64,000 nt of DNA from JAHCHG01 sp965214585 (lineage in GTDB: Bacteria > Acidobacteriota > Blastocatellia > Pyrinomonadales > Pyrinomonadaceae), in the NCBI GenBank assembly GCA_965214585.1, contig OZ243957.1, positions 1,364,001-1,428,000 on the forward strand, read 5' to 3'. A program made the translations under genes and the position numbers. Each line of letters opens with the position of its first letter. The first letter of the stretch is position 1. Shown in pieces: positions 50,844 through 61,136 of this stretch. Under the pieces are notes generated by a model. It ran no database searches and was not told where the DNA came from. It saw only the letters and a program-made list of their open reading frames with translations.

Positions 50844-51737
50844 GTGGAAATAAAATTTAATAAAGAAGTCGCCGACGCGCTGAAAGATAAAAAGCCGATT
50901 GTCGCGCTTGAATCAACGGTTATCGCGCACGGTTTGCCGTATCCGCAAAATCTGGAAACGGCTGAAAATTTAGAAAAAATCGTCCGCGAAAATGAGGCGA
51001 TTCCGGCGACAATTGCCGTTTTCGACGGCGAATTTTGCGTCGGTTTAAGCGGCGAACAGATCGAATTTCTGGCAGCGGATGAAAATATCCGCAAAATCTC
51101 GAAACGCGATTTGCCGATTGCCCGCGCCAAAAAACTAAACTGCGCGACAACCGTTGCAGCGACGAGTTTTATCGCTCACCAAGCAAATATAAAAATTTTC
51201 GCAACCGGCGGAATCGGCGGCATTCACAGAGGTTTCCCGCACGACATCTCGGCTGATTTGCCGGAACTTGCAAACACGCCGATAACAATTGTCTGTTCGG
51301 GCGCGAAAATCGTTCTGGATTTGCCCGCCACGCGCGAATGGCTCGAAACGAACGGAATCTGCGTTTTAGGTTACAAATGCAAAGAAATGCCCGCATTCTA
51401 TTCCGGGCAAAGCGATTTATCGGTTGACGAAAAAGTAGAAAATCCGGCGGAAGCCTCCGAAATTATCAAAGCGCGTGATGTCTTAAAATTAAAAGCCGCT
51501 GTTTTGCTGACCGTTCCCGTTCCGGCAAAATTCGAGATAGAAGCGGAAACGCTCGAAAATTTTCTGCAAGACGCGCTCGGAAAAGCCGAACGGCAAAACA
51601 TCTACGGTAAGGAAATCACTCCGTTTCTGCTTGAGCAAATGGCAAATTCGAGTCAGGGAAAAACTCTGGCGGCAAACATCGCACTTTTAGAAAATAACGC
51701 CAAAATCGCGGCGCAGACTGCAAAGTTTTTATATTAA
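50844..51737 (+). CDS. psuG: Pseudouridine-5'-phosphate glycosidase
   Basis: 297 residues. It splits pseudouridine 5'-phosphate to uracil and ribose 5-phosphate. VALESTVIAHGLPYPQNLET, TVAATSFIAHQANIKIFATG, GGIGGIHRGFP and GQSDLSVDEKVENPAEASEI match the family. It begins with GTG. The pseudouridine kinase partner (psuK) is not adjacent. Confidence 0.93.
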   Translation: MEIKFNKEVADALKDKKPIVALESTVIAHGLPYPQNLETAENLEKIVRENEAIPATIAVFDGEFCVGLSGEQIEFLAADENIRKISKRDLPIARAKKLNCATTVAATSFIAHQANIKIFATGGIGGIHRGFPHDISADLPELANTPITIVCSGAKIVLDLPATREWLETNGICVLGYKCKEMPAFYSGQSDLSVDEKVENPAEASEIIKARDVLKLKAAVLLTVPVPAKFEIEAETLENFLQDALGKAERQNIYGKEITPFLLEQMANSSQGKTLAANIALLENNAKIAAQTAKFLY

Positions 51738-51818
51738 CGTCTGTTTCGCGGGCAAATTTTCTTTTTTAAGTTCGTATCTCTTATACGCTTACCAGTAAAT
51801 AGGTTTGTTAAAAATGCG

Positions 51819-51875
51819 GAAACACGCACGGAGTAAGTGTGCTAACTTGCGGCACACTTACTCCGTGCGTGTTTC
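51819..51875. repeat. Perfect palindrome GAAACACGCACGG...
   Basis: 24-base perfect arms (51819-51842 and 51852-51875) around a 9-base loop, GAAACACGCACGGAGTAAGT then GTGC. It resembles 10332-10397 in wording. It lies in the gap after psuG and may also end transcription. Confidence 0.75.
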
Positions 51876-51971
51876 TTCAAAAGGGCGGCTTATCATACTT
51901 ACCAAGTGAGATTTGCTCTAAATTTCTATACAAAAGTATAAATTTTCCCGGATTTACAAAATCAAGAAACT

Positions 51972-52015
51972 AAAAAAGGAAACCCGAACAGCAAATATTC
52001 GGGCTTCCTTTTTTT
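51972..52015. terminator. Bidirectional terminator
   Basis: AAAAAAGGAAACCCGAA pairs with TTCGGGCTTCCTTTTTT (one mismatch) around a short loop. A-run and T-run on either side serve both psuG (+) and the next minus-strand gene. Confidence 0.85.
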
Positions 52016-52035
52016 GATTTTACATATTTCGACAT

Positions 52036-52902
52036 TTATCTGGCATCAACTTTGAAATCCTTTACATCAATCGGAGTATTAAAGTTGAATTGGCGAAGGT
52101 CTAAATCCCATTGGCGGGCGATAGTTCCGTTGTCCACGATCTGCTCGAAATAGATGTTGTAAGTGTGCGGCAAATTCAGATTGTTTTCCGGTTTGAAGTT
52201 GCTGAATGTTTCGATCATCTTGAATCGTTTCGCTCCTCGACCTGACGAAGCGTCAACTCCGCCGCCGCTTAAACCGGCTGAGATCGTGCGCGTGTATTCG
52301 GTTCGGACGTGGCGAAAATCGGAATCAAAATAAAGTTTTATTCTCAAATCCGTGCCTTTTTTCGGATTGTAATCAAACTCATACAATTTCTGTCCGTCAA
52401 TCGTTTCCATTCCTTTGGATTTGAGTTTTCCCTTTTTTTCGTTGTAATTGTAAAGTTCCCAAGAATTAGACAAAACGCCGCCGAGAATGCCTATCTCGAA
52501 AGCACCTTCGTTTGTTCTCAAAAACTCTCCCCAAACGGAGCGTTCTCCGGGAATGACAAAGCCGACTGATAAATCTTTGCCGTCGTAACCGACTGTTTCA
52601 TATTGATAAGAAGAATTGTTAAATTTCATTCCGATCATATGTTTATCGCCTTCGGAGGCGAGAACGGCGATTCCTTCGGTAACTCCTTCACCGCGTCCTT
52701 TGAAAGTGGCTTTCGACGTGCCGAGAATCGTCAAAGTTTTGTTTGCGGCGCGGGCTTCGGCAGAACCGATTGATTCCAGATGTTTGGAAATCAGTTCTTC
52801 GGGTGAAATTTTATCGTCTGCCTTTATTTTTCCATTCGCAGATGCGACGGCGAACAAAGCCAGAACGATCATCCAAACGCCGATAAAATTTTTGATTTTC
52901 AT
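52036..52902 (-). CDS. Secreted protein, LolA-like fold suspected
   Basis: 288 residues with a signal peptide (GVWMIVLALFAVASANG). The N-terminal EELISKHLESIGSAEARAAN is typical of exported acidobacterial proteins with a LolA-like fold, and later ETIDGQKLYEFDYNPKKGTD with FDSDFRHVRTEYTRTI fits a lipid- or ligand-binding half-barrel. The fold is an inference from pattern. It lies 247 bases downstream of the start-side of the TonB receptor gene, same strand, and may be linked to it. Confidence 0.7.
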   Translation of the reverse strand: MKIKNFIGVWMIVLALFAVASANGKIKADDKISPEELISKHLESIGSAEARAANKTLTILGTSKATFKGRGEGVTEGIAVLASEGDKHMIGMKFNNSSYQYETVGYDGKDLSVGFVIPGERSVWGEFLRTNEGAFEIGILGGVLSNSWELYNYNEKKGKLKSKGMETIDGQKLYEFDYNPKKGTDLRIKLYFDSDFRHVRTEYTRTISAGLSGGGVDASSGRGAKRFKMIETFSNFKPENNLNLPHTYNIYFEQIVDNGTIARQWDLDLRQFNFNTPIDVKDFKVDAR

Positions 52903-53149
52903 AGTTTTTACTCCTTTTGCTTTTACAGCAGCAACATTCTAAAAATTAATTTCTGAATTGATTTGATGAAATAAAAAGGAAAGTCCTTTTCAAGTTAAAA
53001 AAAGAATTTAACAATTAACTTAGAGTTATATTTTATCAAAATGGTTTGTTTTGTTTACGGATTTTTTTTTGATAAAAAAAAGGTGCTGCTTCATATTGAA
53101 ACAACACCTTGAAAATTTTAAACATTTAATTTAAGCCGTAAAGCCCGAA

Positions 53150-56100
53150 TTAAAATTCAAATCGAGCCGCGAACTGCATAATGCGCGGTGAATAAGTGCT
53201 TCCCGGACCAATCTGACCGAATGTCGGCGAACTGACATCGAAGATTCCGCTGTTCTGACCGATGAAGAAATTCACATTGTTCAAAACATTGAAAGCCTCT
53301 GCTCTTAATTGCAGACGGGTTGTTTCCGTGAAACTGATGTTTTTGATTAGTCCCGCATTCCAGTTGAAATACAAAGGTCCATTCAGGAAGTTTCTCGGCA
53401 AGTTGCCTGTTTGTCCCGCTTGATTATTAAAGAACACCTGTCCCGGAAATGCCGGATTGTTCGGTGTTGCCGCGAAGTTTCCGCCTGTGGCAGAACCGTC
53501 GGGAGCAATTACGGACGGATTGATAAAGTAAATCTGTCCGTTCTCTCCTCTGAAAATGCCGACCAAATCCTTGATCTGCTCGGTTGACAAATTCGAGAAT
53601 GCCGTTTGACGAGCCGAGCGTCCGGTTCTGTTAAGCGTTCCGTTTCGGTCATAGATCGAAATCGGCGCACCCGAACTGATATTGATGATCGAGGTCAATT
53701 GGAATCCGCCCAAGATAGCGTTTGCAACGCCGCCTTGATTGAAGAACCGTTTGCCTCTGCCGAACGGCAGTTCGTAGTTCGCGTTAATATTAACCGTATG
53801 CGTTCTGTCATAGTCCGCGCGGGCATATTCGAGTTCCGGCTGTGCTAAATCGAGCAACGGATCGAAACGTGTTTGACCGTCGCCCTGAACGTCAGTCAGA
53901 ATTTTCTGGAACGTATAATTCGCTTGGAAAGAAAAGCCGTCGGTAAATCTGCGGCGAATTTCTGCTTGGAGCGAATTGTAACGATAACGTCCGGCATTTG
54001 TTAAAAAGTCAACAACGCCTGCGTTCGGATTCTGGAGAAGTGCTTGACGCGCACCGGGGAAAAACCTGGAATTGACGATTGACGACAATGCAAGCTGTCC
54101 GATGCTGTTGGTATCAAGGAAACCGTTAAGGAATCCCGAACCGACGAAAGTGAAAGTCGGATTCAGCACATTGTTTAAGAATGAGCCGACTTGACGACAG
54201 CCGGTTGTCGAATTAGTCGCACAGCGTGCATCGCCGAAGTTTCTGCGGTTAAACTGCGCGTTGCGGAAATCCTGCAAAAACGCATCGCTGATTTGAACTT
54301 GATTAAAGTCAAATGCCTGCACCAAACTGTTGCTGCGTCCGCCGACATATCTGATTTCGATAGCCGTATCGTATCCGATTTCGCGCTGAATACCGAAGCT
54401 GTATTCCATATTTTGCTGCTGCTCGATGTCCGGGTCAACGGCAAATACGGTGTTGAAGAAGTTACCTGCATCTGCGTTCGCTTGTGCGAAACTAAGAGGT
54501 AAATTAATTCTGGGAACTGCCGGAAAACTCGGTAAATTATTCAACGTAGTATTGACCGAGCCGGTTTGCAGAGTAAAGTTCAATCCGGCGTTTGCTCCGG
54601 CGGCATTATCAGCCGAACGAACATATTCGTCATTAATATAACTCATACGGAAACCGCCGCGAATAACCGTTTGTCTTTCCGCACCGAATAATCCTCTGAA
54701 AATTCCGTTTTCAAAATTCGGCGAGTAGGCAAAGCCTAAAACGGGACCGAAATTGTTTCTGTCCGGTTTAAAGAATTGTCCCGGCTCACCCGCGTTTGCA
54801 CCGATCAATACATATTGATTGGTCGGGTCGAGCAATGCCGCGCGTTTTGCTTCATCCGTATCCGCACCTCTCAAATCCGGTTCGAGATAAACTTGATCGG
54901 GATTTCTCAAAGGCGCAAAATAATCATAACGAAGACCTAAATTCAATGTCAGATTCGGAGTAACTCTGAACTGATCGCTGAAATAAAGTCCGTAAGTTTC
55001 ATATCTGAATCTTTGCAGTTGCGGCGCACCAACGACTGCTCCTAAACTCGGATTGACAAAATTTGCCGCTACCGAACCGCTGCCGACTATACCGGCTAAG
55101 AAGAAACGCAAAGAGTCTGCTCTGGCGCGATCCGTATTGCTGATGCCGCCCGGAAATAAATCCGCATTTAAACCCGGTGTCAGCGGATTACCCGTTCCCG
55201 TGATATTGAAAACCGGAACTTGGGTAAAGTTTGTTTCCGAAGCAATGCGCTGTGCGTTAAAGTCTATGCCGAAACGCATTGTATGCTTGCCTGCTGTATA
55301 GGAAGCATTGTCCTGGAAGGTATATTGATCTGTTTTACGTCCTTGCGCTTGAAATGTAAATTGCGGATCGGACGAGAAAGGAACACCGCCAATGCGAAAA
55401 TCGGTTGGGAAATTCGGCGATTGATTGAAGAACGGATTGCTTTGATTATATGCTCCGCGAACTTCGTTTGTAAAACTAGAACCGAAAACGCTTGTGTAGC
55501 TTAACAAATAAGATTGTGTCGGACCGCCTTGAATTGATTCGGGCTGAACATTAAAAGTGTTGTCAATATCCGTTCGGTCATCGGCATTATCGTTATATTT
55601 GTAAACGAAATAAATGCTGTTCCGGTCATTAATATCTGCATCCATACGAGTTGCAAAACTGTTTCTCGTATCGTTGTTGTTTTGGTTAAAGACAAACTCT
55701 TCGGATAAACCGCCGTTAAAAAGTCTTCCCGTGCCGGCAGTCGGCAAAAGACCCAGAACGCGCGACTGAATAACCGGACTAACACCCAAACGGGGAACTG
55801 ATCCGGTTAATCCTTGTCCGGTCAATACGTTGACTGTTCTTTGTGTTCCGCTGGTATCCGTGTAGGTAAATGTTCCATCGCGGAATTGCGGACGCAGAAA
55901 TGTTCTGGTTTCCGATGAAGTTTGTCTAAGAATAAATCTTTCATATGTTACAAAGAAAAACGCTTTGTCATTGAATGTAACCGGCGTGCCTTCTCCGAAT
56001 CCCGGAAAAGGAAGCGGACCTGAAAGTTTTCCGCCGACTTGGTTTCTGTTCAAAAATGGTTTGTCAATGCCTGCTGCGTTGTTGCCGAACTCATTAGCGG

Positions 56101-56848
56101 CAAATGCCGAGTTGCGGTTATAGATAAATAACGCGCCGTGAAAATCCTGTCCGCCGCGCGGCGTTACAAGCTGCACCTGCGTCGAACCGCCGCCGCCGAC
56201 GTTTGCTCCGGCGTTTTGCGTTACAACCGTGAATTCGCCCGTGTCGTCAACCGAAGGTCTGTCCTGCACAAAACCGCCCGTGCGGATAAAGTTGTCCTGC
56301 ACGTTGATTCCGTCTCTCGTATAGTTGACCGATGACGAACGCTGTCCGTTGATCGAACTGCTCGTCGGATTTACGCCCGCCTGCAAATCTAAAAGTGCCA
56401 GCGGATTACGTCCGTTGATCGGCAAATCCAGAACCTGACGCGGACTGACCGTTGTGCTGAGTTCTGAGTTTTGCGAATTGATAACCTCAGCACCCGGCTG
56501 AACGTCAACCACAACCGCTACATCACCAACCTGCAAAATCGGGTTGAGCGAATACTCGCGGTTCGCGTCAATTTTAACGTCTGTTGCGTTATAGGTATTA
56601 AAACCTTCTTTTGAAACTCTGACCGTATAAGTTCCGAAGTTTAATGATTCAAACTTGAAACCGCCGCTGTCGTTGCTAACCTGCGTCAGCGTCCGACCTG
56701 TCTGATTATCGGTAACTGTAACAGTCGCGCCCGGAATTACTCCGTCAGCCGCTGAAACCGTTCCGCTTAAAGAACCTTTTGTTCCTTGTGCAAAAGTTAA
56801 TGCCGTGCAAAGGCAAAGCATTAACATTGCAAAAATAAATCGTTTCAT
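53150..56848 (-). CDS. Oar-like TonB-dependent receptor
   Basis: 1232 residues. Signal peptide FIFAMLMLCLCTALTFAQ. The N-terminal GSLSGTVSAADGVIPGATVT (about 25-105) is a carboxypeptidase regulatory-like domain. A plug domain follows (RQVLDLPINGRNPLALLDLQ), and the rest forms a long beta-barrel ending in phenylalanine (QFAARFEF), as outer-membrane proteins do. These receptors in acidobacteria usually take up large substrates or serve adhesion; the ligand is unknown. AAGGAGTAAGT precedes the ATG. Confidence 0.92.
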   Translation of the reverse strand: MKRFIFAMLMLCLCTALTFAQGTKGSLSGTVSAADGVIPGATVTVTDNQTGRTLTQVSNDSGGFKFESLNFGTYTVRVSKEGFNTYNATDVKIDANREYSLNPILQVGDVAVVVDVQPGAEVINSQNSELSTTVSPRQVLDLPINGRNPLALLDLQAGVNPTSSSINGQRSSSVNYTRDGINVQDNFIRTGGFVQDRPSVDDTGEFTVVTQNAGANVGGGGSTQVQLVTPRGGQDFHGALFIYNRNSAFAANEFGNNAAGIDKPFLNRNQVGGKLSGPLPFPGFGEGTPVTFNDKAFFFVTYERFILRQTSSETRTFLRPQFRDGTFTYTDTSGTQRTVNVLTGQGLTGSVPRLGVSPVIQSRVLGLLPTAGTGRLFNGGLSEEFVFNQNNNDTRNSFATRMDADINDRNSIYFVYKYNDNADDRTDIDNTFNVQPESIQGGPTQSYLLSYTSVFGSSFTNEVRGAYNQSNPFFNQSPNFPTDFRIGGVPFSSDPQFTFQAQGRKTDQYTFQDNASYTAGKHTMRFGIDFNAQRIASETNFTQVPVFNITGTGNPLTPGLNADLFPGGISNTDRARADSLRFFLAGIVGSGSVAANFVNPSLGAVVGAPQLQRFRYETYGLYFSDQFRVTPNLTLNLGLRYDYFAPLRNPDQVYLEPDLRGADTDEAKRAALLDPTNQYVLIGANAGEPGQFFKPDRNNFGPVLGFAYSPNFENGIFRGLFGAERQTVIRGGFRMSYINDEYVRSADNAAGANAGLNFTLQTGSVNTTLNNLPSFPAVPRINLPLSFAQANADAGNFFNTVFAVDPDIEQQQNMEYSFGIQREIGYDTAIEIRYVGGRSNSLVQAFDFNQVQISDAFLQDFRNAQFNRRNFGDARCATNSTTGCRQVGSFLNNVLNPTFTFVGSGFLNGFLDTNSIGQLALSSIVNSRFFPGARQALLQNPNAGVVDFLTNAGRYRYNSLQAEIRRRFTDGFSFQANYTFQKILTDVQGDGQTRFDPLLDLAQPELEYARADYDRTHTVNINANYELPFGRGKRFFNQGGVANAILGGFQLTSIINISSGAPISIYDRNGTLNRTGRSARQTAFSNLSTEQIKDLVGIFRGENGQIYFINPSVIAPDGSATGGNFAATPNNPAFPGQVFFNNQAGQTGNLPRNFLNGPLYFNWNAGLIKNISFTETTRLQLRAEAFNVLNNVNFFIGQNSGIFDVSSPTFGQIGPGSTYSPRIMQFAARFEF

Positions 56849-57329
56849 ACTTACTCCTTAATTTGTTTATTGTTTGTTGGTTATCAACCCGAATTTCTCA
56901 ATTTTTTTAGTTTCTTGCCTAAAAATATAAGACTTAATCAGAAAAAGGAAAGAAATCATTGTTAATAATCCAATTTTTAAAGTAGATACCTCATTTATCT
57001 TAAAGAGCAAGACTTATTCCAATATCGAAAGTTTTCCCTAAGTCCTGTTAATACTTGCATTTAAAGTAGTAAGGCGAATTATGTAAAGTTTTGTAAATCG
57101 GAGAAAATGGATTTTATCTAAAATATCGTATAACTTGAAAAATCTGAATGAGTTTCGGAAAATGTTTGACAGTTTTGGTGGAAGTTGTTGCAGATAAAGA
57201 ATTTAGCTGAGAAGAGATATTCTGAGTTTAATAAATTTTACTCTGTAAAGCGGATGCTGAATTAAAGTATCCGCTTTACAGAGTAGTTTAAGAAAATTTT
57301 GATCGAACGAATTTTATTTCGCCGTTTGT
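56849..57329. other. Gene-free stretch upstream of the TonB receptor
   Basis: 481 bases, AT-rich. It must hold the receptor's promoter, but no clear sigma-70 pair stands out. A strong hairpin lies at 57240-57284. Confidence 0.5.
57240..57284. terminator. Strong hairpin, possible terminator
   Basis: ACTCTGTAAAGCGGAT pairs perfectly with ATCCGCTTTACAGAGT (16 pairs) around a 13-base loop. No long T-run follows on either strand, so it may be a repeat-derived hairpin that ends the upstream minus-strand gene. Confidence 0.5.
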
Positions 57330-57899
57330 TTATTTTTCTTCTTTTGTAAAATACAATTCCGAAGTTTGCGAGCCGCGCGGCGATTCGGTTAAACGGATTA
57401 TTTTCAGAGTTTTTCCGTCGTTTTGAAGTTCCCAAGTTTCGGTAACTTTAAATTCTCTGGCATTTTCCTGATTTCCGAAACTGAGAATTTGCGTAAGAGC
57501 CAATTTTCCTTCTTTTTCTCTTTTGGCTTTGAATCTTCTCTCTCCGCTAATCATTCCGGCGTTCGTTTTTACCTTTGTTTCCTTGCCGTCGAGATTGTAA
57601 ACGACTGTCTGGTTTTCATCTCCGCCGTTGACCATTCCGCTGCGTCCCATTCCGCCGCCCCGACGCATAACATTTTCGGGAAGTTGACCTCTTTTGATGT
57701 CGCTGTCAACTTTCAGTTCCTTATCGGTTTGCGAAATTTTCATCGTAATTGACTCGATGCGATCCCGTTCGCCGAAATTGCTGACGCTCGAATCGAGTTT
57801 CCAACTGCCCGCAAAATTCGTCATTTTCTCTTGTGCGGAAATTGTCAAAACGGCAAAGCACAAGCTCATCATTGTAATTAATATTAATTTCGATTTCAT
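57330..57899 (-). CDS. Secreted lipocalin-like protein
   Basis: 189 residues with a signal peptide (KLILITMMSLCFAVLTISAQ). TNFAGSWKLDSSVSNFGERD then VVYNLDGKETKVKTNAGM and ETWELQNDGKTLKIIRLTES recall the small lipocalin-like exported proteins that open with a G-x-W motif. A glycine- and methionine-rich loop (RRGGGMGRSGMVNGGDE) is unusual. Role unknown. Confidence 0.7.
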   Translation of the reverse strand: MKSKLILITMMSLCFAVLTISAQEKMTNFAGSWKLDSSVSNFGERDRIESITMKISQTDKELKVDSDIKRGQLPENVMRRGGGMGRSGMVNGGDENQTVVYNLDGKETKVKTNAGMISGERRFKAKREKEGKLALTQILSFGNQENAREFKVTETWELQNDGKTLKIIRLTESPRGSQTSELYFTKEEK

Positions 57900-58002
57900 A
57901 ATTATATATACACTCCTGAATTTTGAATAAGTTTCGTTTTTTAGATGTCCGAAAAACAGATACGGCTGTAATTTTTTTTCGTAAAAATTTTACCGTCCAA
58001 AC

Positions 58003-58050
58003 GAAAGAACGGATTTTTAACTAAAAATTTCCTTAAAAATCCGTTCTTTC
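58003..58050. terminator. Hairpin between minus-strand genes
   Basis: GAAAGAACGGATTTTTAA (58003-58020) pairs perfectly with TTAAAAATCCGTTCTTTC (58033-58050), an 18-base stem. It lies just past the permease stop codon and likely ends its transcript, though no clean T-run follows on the minus strand. Confidence 0.6.
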
Positions 58051-58071
58051 GCGCCAAAGGCTTTTTTTTAT

Positions 58072-59967
58072 TTAAAGGTCTTCCGTATTTTCATTAACTT
58101 CAATTTCTTCGGCGGCTTCTTCGCGCTGACGAAGTTTGCTGTGGTTAAATCCGTATAGAAAATAAATGATTAAACCGACGAGCAGCCACGCGCCGAATCT
58201 GAGCCAGTTCGTGATGCCGAGTTCGCTCATCAAATATGTGCAGAACAAAATTCCCAAAACGGGAATTACCGTCCATTGCTTGATCGAGGAAAAAATTACT
58301 ATAAAAACGGCAAACAGCGCAAACAGAATATACGGCAGTTTGTGCAGAAAACCCCACAAAGCCGATTCGCCTTCGGGCGGCGTAAAGTCGGTTAAGAAAT
58401 TAATGACTTGTGTGCCTGTGTAAAAATAAGCCAAACCCGCGACAATCAAAAACAAGATCGGCAGAATATACAACGAATTGATATACGGCACAAATCGTCT
58501 TTCGCGCCCGAATTCTTTATCTTTGACGAGAACTCCCGCGCAGACGAGCGTGAATGCGAACAGCGTTCCGATAACGGCTAAGTCCGTAACTTCGGAAAGG
58601 TTCATAAACAAAGCCGGAATTGCAACGAGAAAACCCGTTAAAATCGTCGAAAACCAAGGCGTTCTGAATTTCGGATGAATTGACGAAAAGATTTTCGGCA
58701 GCAGTCCGTCGCGGCTCATCGCCATCCAAAGACGCGGCTGACCGAGTTGGAAAACCAGCAGAACCGTGGCAATCGCAATAATCGCGCTGACGGCGACGAT
58801 GCCCGAAATCCAAGGAATATTTACGCCGTCAGGTCCAAAAACAAACGCCAGCGGATCACCGACATTTAAAAGCGTGTAGTTGACCATTCCCGTTAAAACG
58901 AGTGCGAGAATGACGTATAAAACCGTGCAGATCAGAAGCGAATAGATCATTCCTCGCGGCAGATTTGTGTATGGGTCTTTGCATTCTTCGGCGGTTGTCG
59001 CCAGCGCGTCAAAACCGATATACGCAAAGAAAACCGCCGCCACGCCAGCCATCACGCCGCTAAAACCGTTCGGTGCAAAAGGTGTCCAATTATCCGTGTT
59101 GATATAAAAAGCACCGACAATAATAACTAAAAATATAACCGCCAGTTTCAAGAAAACCATAATATTTGAAGCGGTTTTCGATTCGCGGATTCCGATATAG
59201 ACAATAAATGTAATTAAAATTACGATTCCCAAAGCAGGCAAATCGAGAATTACCGGAAAATCTCCGATTCTCGGCGCGGTTGTCCAAGCGGCATACGATT
59301 CAACGATTGACGGCGTGAGTTTATCGGAAACTTTGGTAAGTTGGTCGCCGGTCAGAGCCAAAAGCGAATTTAGAGATTGTCCTTGATTTATCACGCCTTC
59401 GACAAGTGCCTGATTTTCCTCGAATCCGCGTGAAGCACTCAAAAAATCCATCGTAAAATAAGCCGGAATTCTAATGCCCTGAGCGTTGAGCAATCGCGTA
59501 AAATAATCGCTCCAACTGATCGCTACGGCGATGTTGCCGATGGCGTATTCGACCAGCAAATCCCAGCCGATGATCCACGCCGCTAATTCGCCGAAACTTG
59601 CGTAAGCGTAAGTGTAAGCCGAACCCGCAATCGGAATCCGTGCGGCAAATTCGGCGTAGCAGAGTGCGGAAAATCCGCAGGCGATGGCGGCAAATATGAA
59701 AAGCAGAACAACCGCCGGTCCGCCGTCAAAAGACGCTTGCCCGACCATTGCGAAAATTCCCGCCCCGACGATTGCGGCGATTCCGAGCATCGTTACGTCA
59801 AATGTGCCGAGCGAACGCCGCAGATGTGTTTCGCCGGGTTCGATTTTCGCATCCGCTTCACCTTCGATCTGCGGTATGGCTGCCGAAAAATCGTGTTCGG
59901 TAAAACCGGCGGCGGCATCGGCTTTTATTTGTTCGATGGATTTTTTGCGAAATAAAGACCTATTCAT
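58072..59967 (-). CDS. APC-family amino acid permease, cationic (CAT) type
   Basis: 631 residues. LGTFDVTMLGIAAIVGAGIF, then GPAVVLLFIFAAIACGFSAL, YAEFAARIPIAGSAYTYAY and GWDLLVEYAIGNIAVAISWS fit the CAT subgroup of APC permeases. About 12-14 membrane segments are seen, with a large loop between the fourth and fifth (the family's extended form) and an acidic C-terminal tail. It probably imports amino acids with protons. The specific substrate is not clear. Confidence 0.9.
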   Translation of the reverse strand: MNRSLFRKKSIEQIKADAAAGFTEHDFSAAIPQIEGEADAKIEPGETHLRRSLGTFDVTMLGIAAIVGAGIFAMVGQASFDGGPAVVLLFIFAAIACGFSALCYAEFAARIPIAGSAYTYAYASFGELAAWIIGWDLLVEYAIGNIAVAISWSDYFTRLLNAQGIRIPAYFTMDFLSASRGFEENQALVEGVINQGQSLNSLLALTGDQLTKVSDKLTPSIVESYAAWTTAPRIGDFPVILDLPALGIVILITFIVYIGIRESKTASNIMVFLKLAVIFLVIIVGAFYINTDNWTPFAPNGFSGVMAGVAAVFFAYIGFDALATTAEECKDPYTNLPRGMIYSLLICTVLYVILALVLTGMVNYTLLNVGDPLAFVFGPDGVNIPWISGIVAVSAIIAIATVLLVFQLGQPRLWMAMSRDGLLPKIFSSIHPKFRTPWFSTILTGFLVAIPALFMNLSEVTDLAVIGTLFAFTLVCAGVLVKDKEFGRERRFVPYINSLYILPILFLIVAGLAYFYTGTQVINFLTDFTPPEGESALWGFLHKLPYILFALFAVFIVIFSSIKQWTVIPVLGILFCTYLMSELGITNWLRFGAWLLVGLIIYFLYGFNHSKLRQREEAAEEIEVNENTEDL

Positions 59968-60203
59968 AATTTTCTCGTGTTTCCTGAAATCAGAACTGCG
60001 GATTCAGAATAAATTTTTCGTGGAATTGTCGGTTTTTACAAAAAGTTTGTTTGCAAATTCTGCCGTAAAACGCGGAATATTGCAATGGAAATCAAACAAA
60101 ATTAATACTTTTTATCTTTCGGAGTGCAAATCATTCTAAGAAATTGCGCGAACACTTGCAATTTACTAAACTTAAAAAGTCTTTTTTTCCGCGCGTTCAC
60201 AAT

Positions 60204-61136
60204 ATGAAAAATCGTCCGGTTCACGAAAATTTAGATACGTCGTTCGTCAATCTTTCCGCGCTCGTCCGCTATTTGCGCCGACAGGAATTTGCCGGACAAA
60301 TCCGCGTCGAACTCGCCGGTTACGAAGCCGAAATTCTTCTGCTGAAAGACGATCAAATAAAAGTGCGCGAACACGACCGCCTTGCCGGACGCATTGCCGA
60401 AGGCGAAGAGGCTTTGCAGCGGCTTCTGATCAGAGCGCGTGAAGCGGGCGGGAAAATTCACGTTTATCAGGCGACGGCGGAAAACGATTTCGCTTATCAA
60501 AACAGACACACATCAAACGGTCTGAGCAACGAAATAAAAATAAATCCGCCGCCGGCGCAGGTAGAAAATACGGCTTCTCAAACTGAAAATCTTTCCGTTT
60601 CGATCAGAATGCCGACAATGCGGAAACAGCAGACTTTGCCGGAAATCCAGACATTGGAAACCCAAACAGAAGAAAAAAACGAACCCGCATTGCCTCTGGA
60701 ATTCAGCAATAGATTTGAAAACAAAGCCAAAAAGCTGCAAACCTCGCCCGAAGAATGGCAGACGCTTCTGAATTTGATGGCGGAAATTTTGCAAACCGTC
60801 GAGCAGAATCTGGCAAAAAATAAACTGGAATTTGCGCCCGCTTTCAGAAAAGCGAGAGCCGAAATTTCATCCGATTATCCGTTTTTGCATCCCGATTCGG
60901 GCGATTTGAAATTTGAAAACGGCAAATTGATAATGCGCGAACAAGTCAGCATAAAACTTTTTACGACAAGCATTATGGAAGTTTTGCGGAGAATTTTGGA
61001 AAAACTCGGCGCGAATCCGAAATTTGCCGAAGCTCACCAAATAATAAATCAGAACATCGCCGCGTTGATTCGCAAAAATGAAGCGGCTTACGACAAATTT
61101 GAACTCACCGCGCCGCTTGAAAAAATTGTTTATTAG
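60204..61136 (+). CDS. Protein with DUF4388-like N-terminus, function unknown
   Basis: 310 residues. The ATG at 60204 is preferred over 60144 because the extra 20 residues are unlike the family start. The first 100 residues (SALVRYLRRQEFAGQIRVEL, then LLKDDQIKVREHDRLAGRIA) have the wording of DUF4388/PATAN-like regulatory domains. A linker rich in T, Q and E follows, then a helical C-terminal region (EWQTLLNLMAEILQTVEQNL, IMEVLRRILEKLGANPKF). Possible signalling role by family; not established. Confidence 0.62.
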   Translation: MKNRPVHENLDTSFVNLSALVRYLRRQEFAGQIRVELAGYEAEILLLKDDQIKVREHDRLAGRIAEGEEALQRLLIRAREAGGKIHVYQATAENDFAYQNRHTSNGLSNEIKINPPPAQVENTASQTENLSVSIRMPTMRKQQTLPEIQTLETQTEEKNEPALPLEFSNRFENKAKKLQTSPEEWQTLLNLMAEILQTVEQNLAKNKLEFAPAFRKARAEISSDYPFLHPDSGDLKFENGKLIMREQVSIKLFTTSIMEVLRRILEKLGANPKFAEAHQIINQNIAALIRKNEAAYDKFELTAPLEKIVY